Shown: positions 35,970 to 45,847 of the stretch, in pieces | How positions within the stretch are numbered: the stretch's first letter is position 1 | Layout: the number at the start of each line of letters is the position of its first letter | Assembly: GCA_036346355.1 (NCBI GenBank) | Contig: CM070584.1 | Location: 28,056,039-28,120,038, forward strand | DNA length: 64,000 nucleotides | Direction: 5' to 3' | Origin: Rhipidocladum racemiflorum | Taxonomy: Eukaryota; Streptophyta; Magnoliopsida; Poales; Poaceae | Position numbers and translations under genes: made by a program | Notes under the pieces: generated by a model | The model's database searches: none | The model's input: only the letters and a program-made list of their open reading frames with translations | What the model was told of the DNA's origin: nothing

Positions 35970-36480
35970 AAACTGGGTTTAACGTGGCCAAAGCACAACT
36001 TACCTTAGAATAGTTCTTGCTCCTGCTCTGGACCTTGCTCTGGGACTAGCACTTCTCCCTCGAACCCCTCAGACACTTTTCTACGTTAACGAATAAATAA
36101 ACTGCTAAAAATAAAGAGTAACTCAACTCAAAAAATCAAATAAAATTCACCATTAAATAGAACATAATTTTATAAATTTTTAGGCTCTGGAATCAGCTCA
36201 ATGGGAGTTCATATGAGCAAGAATAAGCTATTTGATATTTGAAAATACTTTAAAAAGAATAAACCGAATTTGTTGAATTATTTTTCTACTGAAAAATAGC
36301 ATTTTATGACGTCATGCTGACTTCACCAACCGAATTAAATTAAATAAATATTTTTCTGGAAAATCCGTATTACATTGACATGTGGGCACACGGTCCATAG
36401 ACCGGGTCCATGAAACAGTACTAGTCTACGATAGACTTGGTCTACGGCTCAAAGGCACTGACAGGTGGGTCCAGCCAGAT
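35970..36480 (-). repeat. Diverged gypsy LTR fragment
   Basis: The order of words follows the inner part of the large gypsy LTR: GTGGCCAAAGCACAACTTACC at 35984, a TTGCTCCTGCTCTGG block, CTTCTCCCTCGAACCC, an AAAATTCACC/TTTATAAATTTTTAG block, and CACGGTCCATAGACCGGGTCC with GACAGGTGGGTCC at its right end. It has neither LTR terminus. Confidence 0.6.
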
Positions 36481-36727
36481 AACTTCATCGCTAATATCAT
36501 GATGACTGTGCAGCGCGGCGGTGACTCCTCGGTTTCCCTTACATTTTTTAGATTTTGCTAAAGAAAAGTGATGTCCGCCATTGAGATTATTAAAGTTAAT
36601 TTTGTCATAGGAACACTTTATCGAAATTCATCAGATGCAACGTAGTCTTTGATCTAGGTGCAACTTCGTGACAAATTGGTGAAGCTTCTCGTCGTGCTAA
36701 CGGTGCCTGCTTCGTTTAACTCTTTGA

Positions 36728-36957
36728 TGTGTGTTTGGTTGCTTGTATCAAGTGATACATATGTGATGGTTTAAGAAAAAAGTCATCATGTGCTTCATTG
36801 CTTGAATAGAATCACTCCATCCTGAACCAAGTGATATAAATTTGAGAAATATTCTATATAAATGCTAAACCATTCCATTCATCAGAAATAATAAAACCAA
36901 ATGGTATAGAATCATCCTATCTCATACAACCTGATAACATCGAACAAACACACCCTT
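36728..36957. mobile_element. Tourist-like MITE, about 230 bp
   Basis: GTGTGTTTGGTTGC near the left end is mirrored by GAACAAACACACCCTT at the right end (an imperfect inverted repeat of about 15 bp). The interior is AT-rich with GATACA/TGATAT words. A TAA follows the right end, but the left duplication is unclear, so boundaries are approximate. Confidence 0.5.
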
Positions 36958-37052
36958 AATCTCATCCTCCTAAAAGTGCTAACAGCGACAACCACCATTC
37001 TAGCAAAAAAAAAAAAAAAAAAAAAAACTATCACTATCTATCTTTTTATTTA

Positions 37053-37287
37053 TCTCTACTATTCTAAAGCAACACTTGGTGGTAGTGGTCCGTTCTTCCC
37101 ACGTCATTAATTGCCGCTTAATTGCTCTACGCAAGAAACGAAGCGTTGCTTTAATTAGCCAGCTTTCGCAATAAACGAAGCGTTAAAGATATATGTTTGA
37201 TTTTGTGAAATAAATTTTTTTATTTTTTAATCTTTATTTTTCGTTATCAATTTTGTTTTTCGTAGCAACGCACGGGCATGTAACTAG
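37053..37287 (+). mobile_element. Mini-Helitron, 235 bp
   Basis: The 5' end TCTCTACTATTCTAAAG at 37053 is preceded by A, and the 3' end CGTAGCAACGCACGGGCATG...CTAG at 37287 is followed by T. Both match grass Helitron termini and the A|T insertion rule. With no coding capacity, it depends on a helper in trans. Confidence 0.85.
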
Positions 37288-37350
37288 TATATTTTAATAT
37301 TTTGAGTAAAATATAGAGCAGTTCTAGCCCAGTTTGATCTCGGTCCTGGC

Positions 37351-37864
37351 TAGAGGTGGGCATTGGGCCGGCCCGAAGCACGATGGGATGGCACGGTGCA
37401 AAGCATCAAGACGGCAAGATTCCGGTCGGCCGGCCGCAGACGCAATCAGAGTACGGCGTCTGCCCGGAACCAGGCACGACGGGCGGCACGGCACGGCACG
37501 AACGGGCACGAAATCACGAATTAAAGCCTAAAAGTTGGCAGATATTGTTGATTTAGGGCATCTTCAAGCATTGCATTTATGTTTGATATTTTGTTGATGT
37601 GATTAGTCTCTTATGTAATTAAAATAGGTAGTTTAGTAGTAGTGATTTGTTTTATTTCTTTGTTGGTCACAATAGTAAAAATGGGTCGGGCTTAGGCCGG
37701 CACGGCACGAAGCAGGCACGAAGCGCAAATGGGCCGGGCTTGGGCTTGCCAAAGATGAGTCGGGCCGGCACGGTGGGCACGATAGGCCGTCGTGGCACGG
37801 CACGATTTCGACCCGAAGCATGATGGGCCCGGCCCGGGCCGGCACAGCACAACGCCCACCTCTA
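37351..37864. mobile_element. Non-autonomous hAT element (MITE), 514 bp, 8-bp target duplication
   Basis: Terminal inverted repeats TAGAGGTGGGC and GCCCACCTCTA are flanked by a perfect 8-bp duplication GTCCTGGC at 37343-37350 and 37865-37872. The ends are GC-rich with repeated GGCACGGCACGA and GGGCCGGGC words in both orientations (subterminal repeats, as bound by hAT transposases). It is inserted in or near the 5' leader of uS17 copy 1. Open frames inside it are repeat artefacts. Confidence 0.92.
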
Positions 37865-37882
37865 GTCCTGGCCGTCGATCGA

Positions 37883-40760
37883 CACCCTCGCACGCCATCT
37901 CCGCAGCTCTCTTCTCCGCTTCCCCCCCATAACCGTCGCCTCCAATCCTCCCACCTCGCAGTAGCCGGCGGAGGCTCGAAGAGACCAAGGCCGGGAACGC
38001 CCGAGCAGAAGCAGCCGCGAGCGCCGACCCCCAACACCGGCTGGAGGCACCTTGCTCTCTTCTTGATTTGTTAGTCGATTCCCCGTTAACGGGAGCCAAT
38101 TTCGCGGGCGGAGATGAATCCGGTGGCGGTGGGATCGTGGCGTCGAACAAGATGCAGAAGTCGGTGGTGGCGGCGGTAGACCGCCTATTTCACCACAAGA
38201 TGTACAATCGCTACGTCAAGCGCACCTCCAAGTTCATGGCGCACGATGAGGTCCCCTCACTTCGCCGTAATCTCTTTTAATCTATTTTTATTGCGAGTTG
38301 TGATGCTTCTTTGTTCGAATAGCTTGCTTTGTTCGGGGTCTTTCTGGTCGGGGTTTAGGTCAAAGTCCGAATGATTAATCACGTGGATTCTTCTCTCGAT
38401 GTTGAATACGTCGCTGATGCGCTCGTAGAGAGAATAGGAATCAATGTCAACTCAACTTTTATAATTCTTGGACAACTTTTCCATTCTGGATTGCTAATTA
38501 GTGGTAGCTCAATAATCTTTAGCTAATTTTAGGCCCGTTACGAGATCGGTTGTATCACAGGACATGTAGTATTCTCCAGGTCGGCTATGTATCCTAAGCA
38601 TAGAAACAACTGAATGCCAAGGCCACTGCGATGTAGACATGTGCTGTCATCGTCTTGGCTGTCGATTTGAGGTCTGGTAGATGGTAACTGTATGATTACC
38701 AGCGATGACACTTGATCCAGTAGCATTAATATTTGCCCTTCTCCTTGCATAACTGCTTACCAACTGGTGCCGGCATGGTCTAATTCATTTCTCTGTGAGA
38801 ATGTTGCCATGCAGTACTGTCTTGAGCCTTTTCTCTTCTTGCCCCTAGGCCACTTGTTCTACTTATACTAGTGTGTGATTGTCGAAAATACTAATATTAC
38901 TTCCATCTACTAATGATGGTTATACTACAAAATGGTGCTCAAGTAGCTTTCTTGTGTTTGTTCTGTTTCTATGGAGATGATTTATCTTATATCTTGGGAC
39001 CTGAGTTCCTGATTCTAATTGGATGTGTAGGTAAACCATGTGTACATTTGCTCACATAGTTCATATTTGACGTCCATTAAAAGCACATAGTAGATTTCTT
39101 GTTTCGTTTCTTTGGTTTGACTCCGGCAAACAAGATGAAGCAGTGCAACCTGCCTGCCTGCCTGTTGGCCAATTTACCTCAATCTGTAGGGATCAAATAT
39201 CCGATGTCCAGATATTTTGGTGTATCACACGACGAGGGGACCATTTGACCTATCATTAGCTTCAACATATGAAATTATCAAGTTGATAAGATCAACTGAA
39301 CTTAGTACTGAGTGTGCAGCTTATTTCTTGGATTATTCAATTAACTGTGCCCCGCCTTCAACTAGAAGCCCAAAATAAGATGAAGCAGGTGGGGTGAGTT
39401 TTTGGGTCTAGTGAACTAAAATTTCAATAAACTACCTTTTGGAGAAACCTAAGATGGGCAAAATAAACTTTGAAGAATAAACAATTTTTCCACTGGAGCA
39501 CATGTACAAAGCTGGTGGATGTTCGAGTAATGACAATTTTTCTCTGTCGAGTTTTCCGGGATTCGATATGTTGGGCCCTTGAACTTTATTGATGTCAACA
39601 AAAGCCCGATAGGCAATTTGATGCAAAAGTGATGAAATAATGTTAACTTGTGATCTGTCCAATTATTTTTGCTTTATGACAATGCTCCATTAGTGTTTAA
39701 ATCATTTCATGTGATCTGCTCAATTATTTTTGCTTTATGCCCTCAGAGATCCACATCACCAAGTCACCAGGTTTACAAGAGGCTTGTCCAACTCTGTACT
39801 GTAGTAAAAATTGAAGTTTTCCTTTACATTACGACGATCAGGACTTTTTTTAGGAAAAAAATAGTTTGGTGATTCCTCATTTGTTTTCTGCCAGATGTAT
39901 TAATGAGATTGTGTCCTAGTTTATGTTCTGTTTATCTGCTTACTGGAACCTAATGTTCCTTGTTATAGACTACATTAGTTTTCTTCTCCAAGAACACATT
40001 TCTGACAATGGCTGGATAATATCTCTTCATGTTAGACAGGATCCTTCTAGGCCCTTGAGCATAAATAAGCATTGGGCTGTTGTTGAGAACTTGATATTCT
40101 TCGGAGAGGTAAGGTGTATGTTCCACCATTTGCAGCAACAGTTTCTACCTAGTGAACGTGGTGCCACAACTCAACAGGCTGAAGATGCTACCAAATCATC
40201 CACCTGAAATTCCTCTGAGGTGAAGACACATCTAACATTTGGTTTTCTATGTCTGTTTGTTTCCTTGTGGATGCAATGTTTAATCCGAATTCCATGAGAA
40301 AAAAATTAATGACCCATGAATTTGAGGAAATAGACGTATCTCAATTCTCTTAGGAAAAGAGTACTAACAAAGAGAGGGAAAAAGAAACATGCACTGATTA
40401 ATGTTTCAATTTTTAATCACACCTCAGTCAAAGCGACCAAACTAGTATAAAATCACAAAAAAAATCAAAACATTTAGTTTGTCGTGATCCAGGCCATTCA
40501 ATGGTTGTTCCAATTTTGGTTGTTTGCAATGGAAATTGGAGGTGGATGATGGGGTATGGCCTTTCGACATCTAGAGCAGAGAAAGTTATTAGTTCAACGG
40601 TGGGCAGAGACAGCAAAGCTAAACATTTGCAGAAGTAACAAGTACACACCACTAGCATTAGTAGAGTGGTGATGCATATGGTAAAAAAAGATTTACGAGT
40701 GTTTTGCTGTTACTGCTTTACCAGTGGCACTTTTGCTTGTGGTGAACGCATTAATGCATG
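37883..40760 (+). pseudogene. uS17-like organellar ribosomal protein S17 locus, copy 1
   Basis: Exon 1 (to 38250) encodes ASNKMQKSVVAAVDRLFHHK and YNRYVKRTSKFMAHDE, the bacterial-type uS17 signature, ending at donor GATGAG|GTCCCC. Exon 2 (about 39975-40207) resumes with QDPSRPLSINKHWAVVE. Problems: the upstream ATG at 38114 is out of frame by one base (an in-frame ATG exists only at 38152), the residues before DPSRPL carry an apparent insertion, and the tail VYVPPFAATVST is one frame off. uS17 binds 16S-type rRNA in the small subunit. Mitochondrial rather than plastid type is a guess from the long basic KRTSKF region. The locus is probably a decayed copy of a functional gene elsewhere. The hAT MITE lies just upstream. 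Confidence 0.7.
38251..39970 (+). other. Intron 1 of uS17 copy 1
   Basis: About 1.7 kb with no supported gene lies between the exon 1 donor at 38250/38251 and the exon 2 acceptor near 39975. It is T-rich and intron-like. The corresponding part is missing from copy 2. Confidence 0.5.
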
Positions 40761-40866
40761 TATCGAAAGCAAAGAATGCTCGCCTGAGCATCATCTTCCC
40801 AAGGAAACGCTGTAAAGGTTACTAAAAAATATCGACATAAGTCCCAGCATTCCTATCCTTTATCAC

Positions 40867-41960
40867 CTAAAGCAAACTTGGTAAATTCTGATAGGAGTCT
40901 TTGTACGTACCAAACCTTGCTTCCAATGTCTTCTGATTCGCTCTCCATGCCTTGGCATAGCTTATGGTGTACTGAAAACTCTGTTCTATTGCAAGTATGA
41001 TGGTACGTGACTCTAAATCCAGGTTGCCCACAATCTCCCTGTACAATGCATTTGTAACAAAGCCTGAAGATATATTTCTATACGATTGCGTAGACTCCGT
41101 CAGCACACATGAGTGCGGGACGACTATAGAACACTTCCAAATAGTGTCCCACTTAGGCTGATAAGCATGGACACGCCATGGGCAACACTCCATCTAGCAT
41201 CTGATATCATACACTCGCTGATCTGACTTCACAACCTTAAAGGGTCTACGTAACGACACTGCCCATGCTGTCACTACTCTTTGGACCTTAGCCTTATTAT
41301 TGTAAATTGCATCTTGCCGCACCTCATTCTGATCGTACCCCCATGTGACTCCTTCACCCTCGTTCACCATCAGCCTGTCGAACGGACACTCATCTCACTC
41401 CGCAGGGAAAGGCTCTTCATCCTCTTCATCGTTACTTAAAGCCTCGTAGTCCTGACTCTCTACGTTCATCGATTGCACCAGTAATTCAATATGTTCTCCC
41501 TCGCCTGCCAGACAACGGTTCCTGCACCTCTGCTATTGGAGCATCAACTTTCTCATCTTGCACTGCCTCCTGACCCGAACTAACATCATGCCTCACTAAG
41601 TATACTCTAGCTTGGCTGCTTTCCATAATTTCCTCTGGTTCATCACCAATAACCTCCTGCTGTGTCGCATGAATGCCCTTTGTGTTTCTGAAATGCTTGC
41701 GCCAACAACACTAATGGCCAACCTTTCTCAAATGTTATTCTTACATATGAACTCCATGACTTCGACCCCTTCAGTTCCACTAACTCCCAGTACGTGCATT
41801 CCTGTCTCCGACACCCTACTCCGTGCAGCTTCAGATCATGCAATTCACGGTCCAACGAGAACATTTGGTATAACCATTTCCTAACAGTGCTCCATGAACG
41901 CTCTCCTGGACATGACAGGCTACCCACGTAACTTGGAAAATGACTTAGTTCCACCCCTTA
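40867..41960 (-). pseudogene. Mutator-like (MULE) transposase, N-terminal part
   Basis: The minus-strand reading gives an N-terminal region (LELH-like GVGC, TYWELVELKGSKSWSSYV, TFEKGWPLVLL; 41643-41954), an acidic linker (MESSQARVYLVRHDV and NDEEDEEPFPAE), and the MuDR DNA-binding domain with RRPFKVVKSDQRVYDIRC, CCPWRVHAYQPKWD and QFQYTISY-like residues ending AYAKAWRANQK-type sequence (40867-41193). At least two stops (TAG near 41195, TGA near 41400) and frame changes show it is dead. The catalytic DDE part is absent downstream, so the element is truncated at about 40865. Confidence 0.82.
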
Positions 41961-42205
41961 TGCACCCATATGCGGTACCCCTTCTTCGTAATGTATTGTA
42001 AATTGCACTCGTTTATCCATACCTGTCAAGCATTTCACGAAATTCTTAATACCGTTGTATCTATGTACTACGATAACCTACTCCACACTACTTCAAACAA
42101 CTGCTTGTTAAAACGTGTATCTCAAAAACTATTGCAATTCAACACAACTAGCTACTTACAAACCTAATTAATCTGGTCGCTAAATCGTATATCTAAAAAA
42201 ATGTA

Positions 42206-42480
42206 TTGCTAAATCGCTAAATCGCTGAGTCGCTAAGTCGCTAAATCGCTGAGTCGCTAAAACACTAAATCGTTGAGTCGTTAAAACGCTAACTCGTTAT
42301 GTCGTTAAATCGCTAAGTCGCTAAATTACTAACTCGCTATGTCGCTAAGTCGTTAAATCGCTAAGTCGCTGAGTCGCTAAGTTGCTAAATCGGTAAGAAG
42401 CTAAATCGCTACCTCACTAAATCGTGGCACTAATTTGCTAAATCGCTTAATCACTATTTAATCTAATCGCTACATCGCTA
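42206..42480 (+). repeat. Degenerate 8-bp tandem repeat (TCGCTAAA)n
   Basis: About 30 units of TCGCTAAA and variants (TCGCTGAG, TCGCTAAG, TCGTTAAA) run through the stretch. It lies upstream of the MULE transposase remnant and may be part of that element's 5' region. Confidence 0.85.
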
Positions 42481-42630
42481 ATTAAATTCAAAAAAACAAA
42501 AACAAAAAATTACCTGCAGCCGATGATGCTTCCTCCTCCTCTTTCTTTCTCTCCTTCTTATTTCTTCTTCTCTTCTTTCTTTCTGTTTTTGTTGTTCTGG
42601 CGGCCGGCCGATTCGGTTGAGCGATTTAGT

Positions 42631-42766
42631 GCCCTCTATCGTCATTTTATTTGGTGACAGAGGGGCGAAATGCCTGTTTTGCCCTCTATCGTCATTTGAA
42701 ATGGCGACGGAGAGGCACACTTTCTATTTTTGCCCTCTGTGGCCTGTTCAAATGGCGACAGGAGGG
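42631..42766 (+). repeat. Three tandem hairpin units
   Basis: Units at 42631-42666, 42681-42716 and 42732-42766 each start with GCCCTCTRT and end with its near-complement GGCGACRGAGRGGC or similar, so each can fold into a stem of 12-15 bp. Spacing is about 50 bp. Unit 2 is the most symmetrical (GTCATTTGAAATGGCGAC centre). Confidence 0.75.
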
Positions 42767-42775
42767 TATATTTGT

Positions 42776-43240
42776 TATTTTTTAAAACGACATTATTTTT
42801 GTAAATACTCATTAAAATAATATTATTTAAAAAAAATTCCTAATGTAATATTGTGCTGCGTACACGTACTGAATAACCTACAGCTTCACAAGATCGAGAA
42901 AGATATATAGGAAGGACGGCGGCGAGGCTGAGGCAGCATCAGCGCCGTTGCTGGAGAAGAAGCCAAAGGTGTACTTTGAGGGCTACAGCAGGACATTTGA
43001 GCTATTATTTTCATTTGGTCCTTGGAGAGATTAATATCTGGGTTTGCTAGCTACTCAAGGTGGAATTGGCTTACCAGAGGAGGTTCCTGGACTGGAGTTT
43101 TCCGTTGATTGAAAAAATTAGTAGCAGACTGAGGATCTCCAATTCCTTGTCTGCTTAATTCCTGAATAGTGACACCGATCCTGGTTACCTGATACTAGTT
43201 ACTGGCGGTTCTTCAGCTAGAGAATATTAACTCTATTAAA
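42776..43240. other. No recognisable feature
   Basis: AT-rich then mixed sequence with no supported ORF. It separates the hairpin units from the GC-rich gene remnant. Confidence 0.4.
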
Positions 43241-43249
43241 GCGGGAGAG

Positions 43250-45690
43250 ATTGCCGAGCGCTCGCCGTGTCCACATCATCCGCCTGTGCGGAGAGCCCCC
43301 TGCAGTTCAGATCATTTCCGTTCGGCTCTGTCTTGCGTGTGCTGGCAGCGTTTCGTCCGATCGCCCCTCCGCGTGTCCCGTTCGTTGGCCCGTCAACCGT
43401 TGTCATTTTGGCCCTCGCGGAGTCCTCGAGGTTGCCTCGCGTTCTCCCTCTCGTCCCTCCCCACCCGGCCGTTGCCGCCGCCGCCTTCCTTCACCATCGC
43501 CCCCCCTCGCCCCATCAGCCCCCCTCGCGGAGCCCTCCCTCCCGTTCTTTCCCACCGCGACTTCCATCGGACCTCGCGGAGCCTCGAGAGGCACCGCCCC
43601 CCGTTCCCAGCCTGCCTCCTCGCGCCCTCCGCCCACCCATCCTTGCCTCCTATGCCCCTCGCCTCTCCTCCTCATAAACCGCCGGGATCCCCAGGCTGGC
43701 CACGCGGGCCGCCTCTTCCATTCCCTTCGCCTTCTCGCGCGCTCCGCTCTTCCGTTTCCCTTCGTTAATCCTCGGTAGAGTTTCAGATCTGGCGGGGAGG
43801 CCATCGGCCTTCGCCTTCTCACGCGCTCTGCCCTTCCGTTTTCCTTCGTTAATCCTCGGTAGAGTCTCAGATCCGGCGGGGAGGTCATCGGCCATGGCGT
43901 GCTCGGAATGGCACTGAAATCCTCACCACGAACAGCTGGGACCTCAAGTTCGCCGTCTCCTACATCATCGCCAACCCTTCCTCACCCTCGGCATCCCCTC
44001 CCGAATCGGCCCCGTCTGCTCCGCCGCCGCTTCCGCTAGCGGTGGATTTGGTTGCGTTCCTGTCCCGGCAGCCGTTCCAGGGGCAGATGGCCAAAATGCT
44101 ACTAGGCGAGTACTGAGTAGACATGGCTTGAGAATGCAGGGCTGTTACGTTTCTCTCGGGAGCTCAAGGCTGAGGCCCTCACTTCCTCGAGCCCCGTTCC
44201 CCTCGCAGAGGTCACCAACCCGCCGCCCCGCATATTCCGGTGGTGTTGGATTATTAGACGTGTGGTGTTGAATTGTTAGAAAGAGGCTAGAGAGTAATCA
44301 GTAATGTTTACTTGATTTGGTTGCATGGATATGCTTCTCTGGTGTCCAATTGAGCTGAATCTAGATTGGCTTGCGTGCTGCCTTATATATACAGCATGGG
44401 CATCTTGACGTGTGTGTTACTTTGGGCTCTCGTCTTCTGTTAGTTTCAAATTTTCGCTTTTGTTTGATGAAGCAATCCTAAGGATTTCTGTTTGTTTTGC
44501 AGCATGGGCATGTTGGGTTCATGATGTCATGCTATGATGCAGAGCTCAGACAAATCCTATATAGCTTTCCTATATTTCACTGCTCCAATTAGAGCTAAAA
44601 TATGGATATGCAGTTTGATGGTACGTACGGTTGCTCCTGTGGAGCAGAGAGTTTGCCCTAGAGCAAAAGATGGGATAAAGAAGGGCCTCCCCTGAGGTTT
44701 ACAGCGTGGTATAGAAAAACCATAGCATGCTCTAAGGCTTAAACCATGCCCAAATATTGTAGAGGGTCGGTTTGTTTGGTTAATACAGCTTTCGCTTCAT
44801 GCTATTGTTGAGGTCTTGCCAATTCTTCTATGTGCCTGCACATATCTCTTTTGCGTACCATATGTTGGTTAAGAATCCTCAGATAGTTTTATTAGTCGTT
44901 TTAGCCTTCGCAGCATTTCGTATGTGCTCCCTTATTTACGACTTCTCATGTAGATATAGATTATCCTTAATTTATAATCTATATTGCTGTGTCATTGTTT
45001 CATGGTAAATATTTTTAACTTTGCTTTATTTTCCAGCACATTTTCGAGATGCTATTCGAAAGGATGAAATTGGTTGGGTCACCGCATACATAGAGTTAGT
45101 GCGGTCGCAGCTCTGGATATATCAATTTTCCTGCCCCTGCAACAGAGGCCCCTCTTCTCGGTAAGTGCCCTTTTTCCTGATTAGAGATGACTTCATTTGA
45201 TTTTCAAGTGATGATTGCCTAATTATTTATTACTGCTCCAGTATAAATGTAGAATTATATAGCATATTGCTGTTCGTCATTGATGAGTGTGTTAGAGCTG
45301 CTTTGGATTTACCCAACCAACCTATTTGACTAATTTGATATTCTAACGAATGCTACCTTATCAGACATGGTAGTCCTGTAATAGGGAAGCTAGAATTGAT
45401 GCACCTCTTTCTACGCTTTCTGTATTTCTGAAATATGAAAGCTATGGTTTGGTATAGTTATTTCTTTGAAAAAATTTGGTATGAAGCATATATACCGATA
45501 TTCCTTCTATAGTTAATGGATAATGCTATTATATTGCACTAAATCCACTTGATGTAAATTCGCGAAGAAGTGACCCAATCGTGTTGTACAATTTAGTGAT
45601 GCGGTTCTTTTCACTTCCAGATAGAGATGGCGCTTCCGACCTTGATGCTGATAAGAAGGGATTGGATTCTGAGATGAACACGGTGCGCGC
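43250..45690 (+). pseudogene. Unidentified broken gene with GC-rich first exon
   Basis: Positions 43250-43900 are CpG-rich and look like a monocot gene 5' end. From about 43905 a frame reads SWDLKFAVSYIIANPSSP, then VDLVAFLSRQPFQGQMAKML to a stop at 44115; after a small indel the next frame reads TWLENAGLLRFSRELKAEAL and VPLAEVTNPPPRIFRW (to about 44245). Two later exon-like pieces follow possible acceptors: HFRDAIRKDEIGWVTAYIEL at 45040 and DRDGASDLDADKKGLDSEMN at 45620. I do not recognise the protein. The conserved-looking blocks split by a frameshift suggest a pseudogene. The order of pieces as one gene is inference. Confidence 0.4.
43724..43891 (+). repeat. 84-bp tandem duplication
   Basis: CCTTCGCCTTCTC starts at 43724 and again at 43808. 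The two 84-bp copies differ at several bases only, each ending GGCGGGGAGGYCATCGG. It lies in the GC-rich leader of the unidentified gene. Confidence 0.85.
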
Positions 45691-45847
45691 ACAGGACTTG
45701 TTAGTAATTTCTATTGTGTGCGATTCCTAAACTGTTTTATGCTTGATTTTTACCAAACAAATGATATTATGATCGGCGCAGCGAAGCGCGCGTACCTACC
45801 TAGTAGGCAACACGCATCAAGAAATAACTGCCCATATATTGAACCAT

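Noticed and set aside
37006..37027. Poly(A) run as evidence of a retroposed transcript
   Set aside because: No adjacent processed gene or target duplication; a simple A-tract next to the mini-Helitron.
37667..38037. Minus-strand frames up to 134 codons spanning the hAT MITE and uS17 leader
   Set aside because: They cross the MITE boundary at 37864 and are antisense to uS17; composition artefacts.
43251..43895. Four long overlapping frames (105-175 codons) in a CpG-rich block
   Set aside because: Open in three or more frames at once with Pro/Ser/Arg-rich content; they look like a gene leader, not independent genes.
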